A program made the position numbers and the translations under genes. Shown piece by piece: positions 34,686 through 45,697 of a stretch of 64,000 bases of DNA. The number at the start of each line of letters is the position of its first letter. The first letter of the stretch is position 1. The notes under the pieces were generated by a model, which saw only the letters and a list, made by a program, of their open reading frames with translations, searched no databases and had not been told where the DNA came from. Location of the stretch: the NCBI RefSeq assembly GCF_011386835.1, contig NC_088793.1:99804923-99868922 (forward strand), read 5' to 3'. This stretch comes from Chrysemys picta bellii (taxonomy: Eukaryota; Chordata; Testudines; Emydidae).

Positions 34686-35110
34686 GCTTGCCGTGGTATG
34701 GAGTCTGCAGTGTTCACCCAGGAAAAAAGGCGCAAAATGGTTGTCTGCCGTTGCTTTCGTGGAGGGAGGGGTGAGGCTGTACCCAGAACCACCTGTGACA
34801 ACGTTTTTTGCCCCATCAGGCACTGGGATCTCAACGCAGAATTCCAGTGGGCGGGGGAGACTGTGGGAACTATGGGATAGCTATGGCATAGCTACCCACA
34901 GTGCAATGCTCTGGAAATCGACGCTAGCCCTGGTACATGGACGCACACTGCCGAATTAATGTGCTTAGTGTGGCCGCATACATTCGACTTTATATAATCT
35001 GTTTCCAAAATTCGAATGATATAAATTCGGATTAATCCCGTAGTGTAGACATACCCTAACTCTCTAATTTCCTGGACCAACATGGCAACAACAATGCTGC
35101 AGATATACAA

Positions 35111-36907
35111 AATGATGCATTGAGACCTAGCTGTGCAATTCCTGTTAACATAAATAGGAAATACATGACCAAACCCCAGTAGATGGCTCTGAAAATATTC
35201 TCTTGGCTCTGTGCTGCTTTACATCTCAATTAATCTGAATGTTTTTACAACACTTAACGGTTGGTGTCCCATTTCTGAGGAACAACAGAAAGGTTTTGGA
35301 CTTCTTTTTCTGTGCACTGAAACTCTGTAATAGAAATATTAAAGCTGTTAATTCCATTTTCTGCTGGAACATATTTATTCCTCTTTTAGAGCTGAAATTT
35401 GGTTACAAATTCATAACTTATTATTAGTGACTGGTTTGTGATTTGTCTTTAAACCTTCCTCTAAGCCCCTAATTTACAAATCACAGAAGCACATGGTTAA
35501 GTGCTTTGCTGAATCAGGGCCTTATACTGTAAACTTTTGAGGCAGTGAACCAGTTATTAGTCACAGCTCTCCCTATACTGTACAGTAGAGTGTACATTTA
35601 AGGTGCTTTTATAATTATTATCACTGAGCCAAATCCTAAAGTCCTTATTCACTCCTTACTGAGAACTTCACTAAGTTTTTTGGGAATTTTGCCTTAGTAA
35701 GGAATGAATGAGGACTTCAGCATTCTTATGTCATATAAAGAAGTAAAATAATTCTTGATACTATTGTATTTTAAGGTGGAATGCTCAGTTATGTAAAAGT
35801 ATCTGGCTGTAAGTCCCATGGAAAGCTCTAGCAAAAGTAAAAACAGTTATTTTTTAACTGGCCTTTGTTTTTTCCCCAAGTTATGGTTATGTTATGACCC
35901 AAGTTTGGCTACAGTGCTTCATCTCTAATTGGGATCCTCTCAATGTTTACTTTCTATGAAACTGAAATGCTAGGCTCAAAATACTATAAGTGTAGCTCTC
36001 TTAATAAAATGGGATAGCTGAGTATTATAAAGCTATAGGCAAATCCAGTCAAAAGCCAGCATGGGCACAAATCTGAGTCCAGGGAACAGTTCCTGTCAAA
36101 AGGGGAAAACCAAAATATCTCAATCTTGTTTTTGATTGCTTAAAATTTATAAAAGGTAAGCTTACAGTTTTTCCACTCACAGCCCTATTTATTAGAGCAA
36201 ATAGATGGCTTCTAGTGCAGTGAGTTGAATGATAGAAATTGGAAGAAAAATTAGTATAACATTCCTAATGCCTCTACTTGCAATTGAAGTCATTCCTTCC
36301 TTTCATTTAAATGCAAGAGCTCAGTGATTAAGCTAATTACTGAGCCTTGATACATTCAAAGAAGCAATTACCCTCATAATTAATACATTAAAATATTTGT
36401 ATTATTAGACACCAGGAATACCCATATTAACCTTTAGAAACAAGAATATTGGCCTTGACATTGGTTAACACTCCAATGATTTGTAGTGCTCTCGCTGCTA
36501 ACTCCTGATCCCACAAGAAAAGCCTCTGGGCCTGATTCTTCTTTCATGTATTCTGGCTTTACATCAGTGTAAAGCTGATGTAAGTGAGAAAAGAATCAGG
36601 CTCTCTGTCTCTAAGAATGTACTACCAGAATATTGATAGAATCTCAAAACACACATGTAAGAAACAAAATCACATGTTCTTTGTTTGCAAGACAGACCTC
36701 CCAACTGTCTCTCACTGGAAGGGGCATCTCCACTTCTTTTTTACTAAAATTTCCTTGCAGCTCACACAGAACCTTTCCCCCCATATATTAAAATGACAAT
36801 TAATGACAAAATCACTGGCCCTGTGTCAGAGAAGAGGATGCATGGAGTCCACTCCACCTCTGTATAAAAGCTAGACAGAAGGTATTCCTTGCAGTTCACT
36901 GTTTGAA
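35111..36907. other. AT-rich sequence, no gene
   Basis: No supported gene. A foldback-repeat fragment lies near 35482-35523 and a hairpin repeat at 36530-36601. Confidence 0.45.
36530..36601. repeat. Hairpin repeat with 17-bp arms
   Basis: GCCTGATTCTTCTTTCA at 36530-36546 is mirrored by TGAGAAAAGAATCAGGC at 36585-36601, with two mismatches. An inner TTTACATCAG / CTGATGTAA pair extends the fold. This is an old small foldback repeat. Confidence 0.6.
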
Positions 36908-37309
36908 AAATTGCACAGAATTCATGTCCCGCACAGAATTATTTTTTCTCTGCAGAAAATACATTCTGCTAGAGGGGTGCTGCAGTTAAGCCTTTCGCCC
37001 ACCAGAGGGCTGCTGTGGCACCAGAACAGAGAGCAGCCCCAACTGTGGATAGTGAAGAGAAAAGGCTGCATTTCTCACAGTGCCCTGCCCATGAGGCCAG
37101 GTCAGGAGGCACAGGATATGGGGAGACTAAAGGCATGGGGCACATGGGGGGGGTCATTGGGGTTCAGAAGGGTTAGTGGGGGGGGGAGAGACTGGTCAGG
37201 AGGCTGAATGGGAGTGGTGGTGCTGGGACACGTGGGGACCAGGGTAGATGTGCCTGACTGAATGAGAGAGGCTAAGGGTCAGCCAGCATCTGCATGGGGG
37301 AGGCTCTCT
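36908..37309. repeat. Unclassified interspersed repeat
   Basis: The start GCACAGAATTCATGTCC..GCACAGAATTATTT and the GCAGAAAATACATTCTGCT motif look like a dispersed repeat. The rest is G-rich with poly-G runs at 37147 and 37178. Ends are not defined. Confidence 0.35.
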
Positions 37310-37799
37310 AACAATCCCTCCTCTCCCCAAATTCTGATGAGGTCCAGCAGCTCGGGATTGCTCTAAGTGGGGGATCGCCTGGTGCACGTAGCAGGCATGG
37401 CCACCTGGAAAGATACGTTGAGACCACTACATGCATCACCAAGCAAACAGGAAGGGGACTTTCAAATTTGCAAAGGAATGTACGGGGTGGGGCTGATGGT
37501 TGGTCACCTGAGAGCAGGGCGGTAGAGTTCAAACCAATGGCCAGAGAGGTGAGACCAGGCATTGTGGGACACCTCCCAGAGGCCAATCACAGCACTGAAA
37601 TCTCCATGTTATCTACCCTGGCACCGCAGTGCTGTCGCCCTGGCGCAGAAAGCTCTATGCCTCTTGTTGGGGTGGTTTTTTAGAGTGCTGCATCTGCACA
37701 GTTTCTGTGCACTAAGTGGCTTGGCAGTGGGTACGCCTCAAGAGTTACAGCATTCAAAGCTGCTTTATTGTGCACAAACTTGCCAGTGTAGACAGGGCC
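37310..37799 (-). mobile_element. Harbinger fragment: SANT exon start plus right end
   Basis: The right end GTGTAGACAGGGCC is followed by TTA. From about 37400 the minus strand reads PELLDLIRIWGEEGLLES, the start of the SANT-like domain. The flank between the two resembles the right end region of the element at 12455-17108 (words such as CATTGTGGGACACCTCC against CATTATGGGACACCTCC). No left end was found, so it is a truncated copy. Confidence 0.65.
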
Positions 37800-37802
37800 T
37801 TA

Positions 37803-38379
37803 GAAGCAGGTGGGTAGTATACAGGGCAATGCCAACTTGAAATCTAATGGATTTTTAAAAAAGAATTAAAAGTAGCTTCAAGTACTACACTTGCCACTCA
37901 ACCCCCTGTCATTTTTTGTGGTTGCAGTAACATTTTCCCAGTTTACATTTTTTTCTCACCTTTGTTTTTAAGTGACTCACCCAAATAACAGGGGAAACCC
38001 ATTAACTAAACTGCCATACACAGAGTGCTATCAAATGCTCAAGCAATTTGTTCTGTCATCTTGCATTCACAATCACTGTGTTGCTTGTGACAATAGCAGA
38101 TTAAAAAAACGTTCAGACAGAAATGTGACTATTTAAGTTGATAGACTCTCTCCCACTAAAACTGAAATTTGATTAAAGTTGTGAGGGTTCAGACTCCACT
38201 TCTCACAAGCCCCACAGCCTTGGAAGGGGCTAGACCTGGAGAGATCCCACATTGGAGTTTGGCTGAATTGTGAAGCCTCTGGCTAGACACGGGGGATGGG
38301 GGGCGGACGCAGCCACAACCAAAAAAGCGGAATCATAAAACTGCGGTTATATATAAAAATTAAAGTGAATCATTTCCTG
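37803..38379. other. No gene; flank of the CpG island
   Basis: AT-rich until about 38200, then a rise in GC. A TATA-like TTATATATAAAA occurs near 38347. Confidence 0.4.
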
Positions 38380-40140
38380 CTCCTTTCTCTTCTTTTTCGT
38401 TATTGCTTTGTCGCTTCCCGGGAGGTTATTTGCCACCCGTTTTAAGAGCCAGCGTCTTGCATGTACAGACATGCAAACTGGGGGTCAGGGTGCAAGAGCC
38501 CACTTCCCACCAGCCTCCCGGCTCCCCAGCAGCTGGCTGGGTGGGGACACCTTTCTCTTCCTCGGGAAATTCCGCAGATGGTCTCCCCTGCGCCGCTCCT
38601 GCCTGTTCCCGAAGACACGGACATTCCCACTTCAGCACGTAGCTGCAATGTATGAATGCAAGTGACACATACACACAGAGCTCCCCTCCAACACAAGCCC
38701 CCTACACTTGTACCCTCCTCCTCTCTTTCCTGCTGGATCAGTGCCTCTCCTTGCGACTCCTCCTCCTCCTCCCCCGCCCGGCTAGCTGGGACTCGGAGCC
38801 GCCGGGAGCTCGGCAGTCTGGCAGACCGGCCCCAAGGCTCAGCGCCTCGCCAGGGGGAGGAGAGGTGGCACGAGGGGCCGAGCAAACCGCTCGCTCCTCC
38901 CGAAGATCTCGCAAAGCAGCCGGGAGAGAAGAAGGGCAGACGCCGTGCGGGGGAGCCGCGGGGAATCCCGGGCTCTTCGCGGAGCGGAGAAACTTACTGA
39001 CTCGCCTTTCCTCTTGTAGCAGGGAGGTAAGAAAGAGGCTGGGACCGGGACCCCGCCTGCCTGCCCCTGTGCCTGTGCCTAGCTCTGGGCGGCCGCCTAA
39101 GGGATCCTGTCCCTGCCCAGGGGTCCTGGGCGGTCTCCGCCCTCTCCAAGCGTTGGCCTCGCCCTTACCCCGTGCTAGGGGCTGTGGGGTCCCTGTCCAG
39201 CTAGGAGCTTTGTTCCTGTCCCGTGCTAAGGGCGCTGGGGTCCCTGTCCAGGGGCTCTGTCCCGGCCTCTGTCGCGCCCCTCGGCTCGGAGCCCGCTCTG
39301 CCTTCCCCACGGCTCTCCGTGGCGCATGGGGTTGGTTTCTGTGGAGACGGGTTTCAGGCTGGGAGGCGAGACGTGAAACTTAGCGGTAGGCACTGGCAGG
39401 CTGTGCCGCGCCCCCGGGGCTGGTAGCAGCGGGCGTGAGCGGCTGGGCGCGGGCCGGGCCGCCGTGCGCCAGGCGCTGCTGTGTGGGTGGCTGGCCAGCC
39501 GGTGGGCTGCGTTTGCGGGAGCTCCCGCGGGGGTGGGGCGGCGCCGCACGCACGGCAGCTGAAAACTTTCCCGCCTGTCTCTCCCCCTCTCCAGCTGACA
39601 GATGAGTACCGGCTGCAGGAGCAGCAGAGGCGTCCCCGGACCCCGCCGGCTAACGCTGCGGTCCAAGAGCCCGGGGCCATGGTGTCTCCTCTGTGCCCAG
39701 GGATGAGCAGGGGGCAGCGACCTCTGGCTGGCCGTGCAGCTGCCCAGGTGCCCGCGCCAGCAGCTCCGGGACGGCGAGCCGCCTCCCTGCGCCAGGAATA
39801 AGTGTCCTGCAGCGGCCCCCGGCTTCTCTCCCACACGCGCCCCCCAGCATGGCTCTCTCGGCCCGAGTCGCTCTCCGGATGATGCAGGGAAAGGGCCAGG
39901 CAATCGGCTGCCCAGCCACCCACTGAATCGCCCCCGCCTCTCTGAAGAGGGCCTATGCCCCCCCCCCCCCCCCCCATCGGCGCCGAGCAGCCCCGGAGTT
40001 CTCCGCTTGACAGCATCAAGCAGCCGGAGCGGCTGAGACCTCGCACAGTCACTGCAGGTACGGGAGGGGTGGGGTCTTACTAAACCAACCTTCTTCTCCC
40101 CCCCGTCCAGAGAGCTATTTACACGCCGCACCCTCCCAAG
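38380..40140 (+). promoter_or_regulatory. CpG island, candidate host-gene promoter
   Basis: About 1.7 kb of GC-rich, CpG-dense sequence in an otherwise AT-rich window, with GC boxes such as CCCGCCCGG (near 38774) and GGGGCGG (near 39535). It does not have the ends or repeated units of a transposon. Splice-like signals on + suggest transcription to the right, but a donor-like CAGTAAGT also occurs on - near 38996. The long open frames inside (38652-39383 on +, 40131-39226 on -) are expected by chance in GC-rich DNA. I cannot name the gene. Confidence 0.6.
39595..40057 (+). other. Candidate non-coding exon in the CpG island
   Basis: A good acceptor (CCGCCTGTCTCTCCCCCTCTCCAG) ends at 39594, and a donor CTGCAG|GTACGG follows at 40057/40058. 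A further donor GGGAG|GTAAGA at 39026/39027 could end a first exon upstream, leaving a 568-bp intron. No conserved protein is encoded, so it would be 5' untranslated sequence. An 18-base run of C at 39958-39975 lies inside. Confidence 0.35.
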
Positions 40141-41856
40141 TCAATCGGAAGTGACTTCGGAAGAGAGGCACAAATCTGAGCTCTCGAGGCAGGGAAGACA
40201 CGGGGTAGGGAGAATAACGCAGTGCCTGTTCTGCCCATCTGTGAAACTCTTATCAAGCTGGGAAGGAGGAGAGACACCCCTTCCTTTAACTCACTGCACT
40301 AACCTGGGGCAGGAGAGGGGGCATGGCATTGGTGGGCAGACTGAAATACAACCTCCCTCGCCCCCCAAACTCCTAAATAGGTCCTTTGGCATGCTGGAGG
40401 CTGCCGGTCTCTTTACAGCTGCAAAGACCATTTGTTGTGGTCTCACAATTCTGAAATACTTCACAGGCTGCGATCGACTCATTGGCAGGAGTCGCTAGTG
40501 AGGAGTGGAAGCAAAACGGTTGTACTTTTCCCCAAGGCTAGTTTGCCTGTTCGTATTTATTTGTATAGAACTTCGATTTTTGTTCAGCTTTATGTTTGCT
40601 TTGACAGAAATGGTGGTGTACTGATTATTGGTGAGAGACAGATGGAAACTACAAAGGGGGTTGTATTGTTTCCTTACATCGATACATAACTGACTACTAA
40701 ATCATTCATCAAGTGGACAGAAGCTTATTAGTAACAATATGCTCCTAAAGGAGACTACAGCTACAGTTTAGAGGGTTAGTAGATACCTTAATTTTTTTCC
40801 CTAGGCACAATAATTAACAATAGTGATACAGAATTCAATCTATATGTTGCTCTGCAGAATTGAAAACCCTTATCTAGTCAATATTTTAGAATTGAAGAGG
40901 TTAATTTTTTCACTAATCAATTATCATGCAATATGTTGATACAGAATTATTGTGTACTCATTTAAGTTCTTGGCAAAGTATATTTTATTCAATAGTTAAA
41001 TATACAAAATAAGTGTCTTTACTTTTGAGGAGGGGATAATTCTCTTAATTTGTCCTTTTGGTATAACACCAGTTGCAACACAACCAGTTGCAACATGAAA
41101 GAGACCTGCATTTTATTACTATGCTTTTAAAGGATGAGGATTATATGGTTCAATAAAATTCTGTCATTATAGGTTTCCTATTTTGTGATTTATCTTGGTT
41201 CTAGATTGATCCAGAAGTGATTGTTCTCTTATTTTTTGCTGTAAATAAAAGGCACTCCTATAAAGTGATGGGAGCCATATAAATCCCTACAAAGGAAAAA
41301 AAGCCCCATCAAATTTCCCCTTCATTTGTTTCTAAAACACTCTATGCACAATGTAGAAACTTTAAAAGCAGCAAATTATGTTTTCATTGTATAGAAACTG
41401 TAGCTGAATAATTTGGAAATGCTGCTACACTGTTTTTAAGTTTGGAACATTTTAGTGTATATGTTGCCAGTAGCATTTAGTTGTAACAAAATACTTTGAA
41501 TATAATTATGGGACAATTAGTCTTTAGTCTTTTGTCTTTAGCAGAAAACAGCACTCCATACAGGGAGATAAGCCGCCTTAGATAGAGATAAATTACATAT
41601 GATTTTATTCTCCGAATTACTATGTTGTTGGCATAGAAACATATTTTACTTGTTGCTCATTTGTTAGAGCCAGCATGAAAGTGCAATATTGCTAAAGGGA
41701 TACTGACTCACAGAGTTTAGTATAGTAAGATTGCTTTACTTGAATAGAAGTGAGCTACAACTGATGATTTTAACCATTATAATTTTGTCAGAATCTAAGG
41801 GTTATTTTATTTTCACTGAAAGCTCCATAATCAGATTAAAACAGTAAGGCATTAAG
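40141..41856. other. AT-rich sequence, no gene
   Basis: GC falls after the CpG island. If a host gene starts there, this would be its first long intron. No exon was recognised. Confidence 0.4.
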
Positions 41857-42070
41857 GGTTCAATCCTGCAAGGTACTGAGCAATCCAGCCTAGCATTTAA
41901 CCTGTAATTACATAAGTAGTCCCAGGTTCAATCCCTATTGCTGACCTGTGGTGGGGTTTATTATTTACATATGCTCGTAGTCCCACTGATTTTAATGCAA
42001 CTATTCACTTGTTTAAGTGCTTTGGGTCATGACCAGAATTTCCCAGCCTCTTGCAGGATCAAGCCCTAAT
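41857..42070. repeat. Foldback repeat containing a SINE-like piece
   Basis: AAGGGTTCAATCCTGCAAGG on the left and CTCTTGCAGGATCAAGCCCTAA on the right are inverted ends of the old amniote foldback repeat. Within it, CCCAGGTTCAATCCCTATTGC at about 41920-41940 resembles a pol III B box, so a SINE piece may be inserted. Confidence 0.5.
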
Positions 42071-43139
42071 TCACTGAGGCCTGTTTCCATTTCCTTGGAC
42101 TTACATGGTAATATGACAGAAAATACCTATTGTATACCACAGGAACCAGAATTTGTGGGTAAAACACTCTTGGGTCATTCATGTGTCTCTCAGTTAAAAA
42201 TAAAATGAAATGGGAAAAACAGAAAATCAATAGTTTAGGGAAAAGATGAATAAAAGACAAATTTATGGTACAACCAACGGAGATGGCTACTAATTGTAGT
42301 TTATTCGTTTGGAACCAAAATCTGAATTTTTTTCCCCTCAGGCAAAATTCCCATGGAAGTTGTTTAATCCAGATGAAAATGTGATATACAAAAAGGAAGA
42401 ATCAAAGGTTGCTGTCAGGAAAAGTTTGCTATTTTAAGATCACTTTATTTTTTGTACAGGAGTCAATAGGAGCCTTGCTTGAGTAAGGACTGGAGCACTT
42501 GATTGAAATGAGAGCCTGATGTAGTAATGTATTTTGTAAGCAGTGTAGTTATTTTATTCAGTAAGGACTCGATCCTGCCCCACTGAAGACACCAGGTGTC
42601 TTGCCTTTAACTGCGGTAGGAGCAGAAACAGACCCTAGGTTGCATACATCTCTGGTCTCGCTGTTAAGATTTATGGTTAAAAACGAACAAACAAAAAAAG
42701 CAACCAAACTAAGAAAAGAGAATAAATAACTGAGCTAACCAGAAAAAATAGTAGGGGGACAAAAGCAATGTTTACATATTTTAAAATAACTATTTAATAT
42801 TTATATTATAGCAGGTCCTAATAAGGGTTGGAGTGTTGTTGTGCTAGGTGATGTACAAACACATAAAAAAGCCTGGCCTTTGCCCCAAAGAGTTTATAAT
42901 CTAAGGCTCTGATCCTGAAATAAGATCTATGTGAGTGGAGTTGTGTGTCTACATGGAGCTGAATCTGGGTATTTTATGGGATAAAAAACAAATGTGTAGA
43001 AATTCAGTATCCTTATTATTATACAACTCTGATTCTTTGTCAGCCACGGTGTGTCATTAACTGGATAACTGACTCCAAATGATTAATAAAAGTAAAAATC
43101 TAAAAACAGAGTCAGAAAACTCCATATTGCTGAAAGAAT
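42071..43139. other. AT-rich sequence, no gene
   Basis: Contains one L3/SINE-like fragment at 42784-42905; nothing else recognised. Confidence 0.45.
42784..42905 (+). repeat. L3/CR1-like or SINE fragment
   Basis: GTTGTGCTAGGTGATGTACAAAC and CCCCAAAGAGTTTATAATCTAAG match the words of 8885-9170 and 19040-19170. Confidence 0.55.
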
Positions 43140-43340
43140 AGTTTGAGGGGTAGCTGTATCAGTTTGTTTCAGCAAAAACAATGAGGGGTCTTGTGGCATC
43201 TTAACGACTAACAGATCTCTTAGAGTATAAGATTTTGTGGGCTATGACCCACTTCTTCAGATGTATGGAGTGAAAATTACAGTAGGCAGGCATAAATATA
43301 CAGCGCAAGAAAAGATGGGAGTTGCCTTACCAAGTGGGGG
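43140..43340 (+). repeat. SINE-like interspersed repeat
   Basis: Reads GTAGCTGTATCAG, CTTGTGGCATCTTAACGACT, AACAGATCTCTTAGAG and GGGCTATGACCCACTTCTTC, a longer relative of the fragment at 14751-14826. It adjoins the Gypsy remnant on its left. Confidence 0.6.
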
Positions 43341-43499
43341 GTCAATGATTCAATCAGGCTGGATGTGGTTTGTTCATCAGCAAGAGGAAGACAAAATATA
43401 TGGCTATCAATGTTCCAAAAGTAACCATTAGAGTGAATGAAGAAATACTAGAAGAAGAAAATCATGTTCCCTATCTAGAGAGTGAGAGGATGAACCTTC

Positions 43500-44060
43500 A
43501 GAGCATTGTTTTTTAGGGCTCGATTAAAGCGCTCTACCAGGCTGTCCGTTTGGGGATGGTATACAGACGTTCATAAGGTCTTGATCTTGAGTAGACAGCA
43601 GAGCCGTTTGAACGTTTGGGACATAAAGTTTGTACCTTGATCTGTCAAGATTTCCCAGGGCACCACGATTCGGGGGAAGATGTTCATAAGTTCCATCACC
43701 ACCTCCTTGGTGTTCATGGAGTGTAACGGCACTGCTTCGGGGTACTGGGTCACATAGTCCACCACAACAAGGATGAACTGGTATCTGGTGGTGCTCTTCT
43801 CAAGAGGGCCAACTATGTCAACTCCAATCCACTCAAAGGGTACACCTACAAGTGGGAGGGGGATCAATGGGGCTCTCTCAGCTGGCCGCGGTGGAGTGAG
43901 TTGACACTCTGGGCATGAGGCACAGAAATCGCCACATCTTGGTAGATCCCTGGTCAAAAGAACCGGCCTAAAATCCCAGCCAATGTCTTTTCCCTTCCAA
44001 GGTGACCAGCCGTAGATATGGCATGGGCAAGCCACATAACTTCCTTCTGATAAGGCCGGG
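43500..44060 (-). pseudogene. Gypsy integrase, partial
   Basis: The zinc-binding N-terminal part ends FCASCPECQ. The catalytic core follows: FEWIGVDIVGPL (first Asp), VVDYVTQYPEAVPL and LTDQGTNFMS (second Asp). The open frame covers 44035-43571. Past 43571 another frame gives PNGQPG/YHPQTD-like and ERFN-like remains before the break at about 43490, which removes the rest of the core and the C-terminal domain. The protein would insert the cDNA copy into the genome. It is dead by truncation and frameshift. Confidence 0.85.
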
Positions 44061-44105
44061 ACACCAAGAACTGATGTGGAACATCTTCGGTTGGTTGATC
44101 TTTCT

Positions 44106-44375
44106 CTATGCCGTACAGACGGTCATCTTGAAGCGTGGGAACCGTCCCACTTGGCGGAGTTCAACAGTCTCCCCATTCACCACTGCCACTTGGGCATATG
44201 CCCGGCTTAGGATGTCGTCAGCCCGTTGCTCCTCCACAAAGTTAGAGAGGCGAGTCAGGATCTCTGATTTGGGAAATGGGGGGAGTTCCCTTCCTGGCTG
44301 GGAGAGGGCCTGGTTGTCCAGAGTTGGCGCTGAGACCTGTGATGCCCCTTTACCAGGGTCAGCAACCTCCCCCAA
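44106..44375 (-). pseudogene. Linker region between protease and integrase
   Basis: The frame reads SEILTRLSNFVEEQRADDIL, then SRAYAQVAVVNGETVEL, leading toward the integrase zinc finger. The ADD.LS.AY.Q wording is typical of the region before integrase in reptile Gmr1-like Gypsy copies, as I recall them. No reverse transcriptase motif (such as YXDD) is seen. It ends in a stop, so another frame carries the chain onward. Confidence 0.6.
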
Positions 44376-44700
44376 GCCTGCAATTGGTCACTGGCTGGGG
44401 TCCTCGACCGTCCGACAGGGGCACCACCAGGTTCGCTAACAATTTCCCCAAATAGTCCCAGTTCTGGCCTAAGATAAGTGGGTAGGTCAGTGTCAGGGCC
44501 AGACTGACCATCAGGGGCTCTTCGCGTTTCCCTATTGTTAAAGTCACTTCTGTGTGGGGGTAGGCCTTCACATCCCTATGCACACATTGCAACATGATGG
44601 TGCCCTGAGGTGGGCCAGGATTAGGCACCACAGTATTTCATACCAGGGTCTGGGCACACCCTGAATCTATGAGTTCAATCTCTTCTTTCCCATTTACCCG
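44376..44700 (-). pseudogene. Gypsy aspartic protease, partial
   Basis: Follows the zinc knuckle on the minus strand. ILLRVNGKEEIELIDSGCAQ contains the DSG-type active site of a retroviral-like aspartic protease. Further along, YPLILGQNWDYL resembles the conserved LG.(D/N)W part near its end. A frame change lies between the two. The protease would process the Gag-Pol polyprotein. Confidence 0.75.
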
Positions 44701-44769
44701 CAGCAAGATGCTCAGCTTTGCTGGGTCTCTGGGACATGCTCGTGCCTGCGGAATCCAGATCTTCCCAAA

Positions 44770-45587
44770 GCTACATTTCGTGTATGGGCAGTCTCTGGAC
44801 CAGTGCCCAGAACAGCCACATGTGAAACAGTGGTCCTGCTCTTGGGTGGCACGTAGGGTTTTCTGCCTGGGTACTTGGGTGCTCTGGTCACGATGCGCCT
44901 TCCCGAGTTCTGGTGGTTAGATAGTTCTCCATGAACTGAATGGCCTCTGTCATGGTGTCAGGGTGATGCCACAACACCCACTCTCTTCCCCCAGGGGGCA
45001 GGATCTGGACAAACTGCTCTAGTAGAACCTGTTCAGTGACCTGCACCTGTCTTTGCATCTGGTTTGAGCCATCTCCAGCATGAGTCACGCAGCTTCTGGG
45101 CAACCAGGCAGGGTTGGGCCCCCCACAGGTACTGCTCCCCCTGGAAGCATTGCCAGAAGGTTTCCTCTGAAATATTTAGGGCGTCAAGGATTACTGCCTT
45201 GACTTGGGCATAGTCCTGGGCAGCCGCGGGCTCTAAAGCGTGGTATGCGGTGTGTGCTACTATGGTTAAGTACGGAGCCAGCACTGCCACCCATTGGTCT
45301 CAGGGCCACCAGGCTACCATGGCCACCTGTTCAGAAGCCTCTAAGAAAGCCTCAGGATTATCGTCAGGCCCCATTCTGGCAAGCTGGATAGGGGCGGGGC
45401 TAGGGAGCTCTGCTTGGGCAGCGGGTTGCAAAATGGAGGTCACCTGTTGGACCACCTGTTGTTGCTGCTGCTGGGCTGCCAATTCACAAATTTGCTGATA
45501 CTGCTGCATAGCCATCTGCTGCAGGAGTTGCTGTTGATGGTGGGTGTTTTGCTCGGCCATCCATTTCAGCAGCTGTTTCACCTCCAT
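44770..45587 (-). pseudogene. Gypsy gag with SCAN-like capsid and zinc knuckle
   Basis: Starts MEVKQLLKWMAEQN at 45587, followed by a Gln-rich helix (AAQQQQQQVVQQV) and ARMGPDDNPEAFLEA. The part LRDSCWRWLKPDAKT at about 45060 and, in another frame, LLEQFVQILPPGGREWV from about 45040 correspond to the SCAN domain. That domain is known to derive from Gypsy (Gmr1-like) capsid. At about 44780-44830 CFTCGCSGHWSRDC fits the CX2CX4HX4C zinc knuckle. Frameshifts separate the parts. Gag would form the virus-like particle. Confidence 0.85.
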
Positions 45588-45697
45588 TCAAGGGCTTGGC
45601 ATGGGGCGGCTTCTCTCTCTCTCTGCCCCTTTTTTTGTTTGTTTGTTTTTAACTCCCTGCAGCAGGAAATGGGGTCATGCCCACATTCTCGACCATT

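Larger units (their letters stand above)
30688..35056. mobile_element. PIF/Harbinger DNA transposon, nearly intact two-gene copy
   Basis: Left end AGGCCTGGTCTACACTATG and reverse complement of the right end GGGTATGTCTACACTACG are inverted repeats with TTCGGATT and TCGAAT motifs repeated just inside. Flanks are TGA (30685-30687) and TAA (35057-35059). The element is 4369 bp and holds a SANT-like gene on + (31070-33064) and a transposase gene on - (34685-33396), convergent. Each gene is broken only by one in-frame TGA, so it is the youngest-looking of the three large copies. Confidence 0.9.
30590..35110 (-). repeat. SINE-like repeat split by the Harbinger at 30688-35056
   Basis: The pieces 30590-30687 and 35057-35110 join into one minus-strand copy of the repeat seen on + at 49290-49425. 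The left piece holds the complements of GAGAGACAAG, AACCAACTTCTGTTGG and GGTGAGATAATATC. The right piece holds the complements of CCAGGAAATTAGAGAG and GTTGTTGCCATGTTGG. Confidence 0.7.

Noticed and set aside
38652..40131. ORFs of 243 (+), 301 (-), 232 (-) and 190 (-) residues in the CpG island
   Set aside because: They overlap on both strands, are compositionally driven by high GC, and show no domain.
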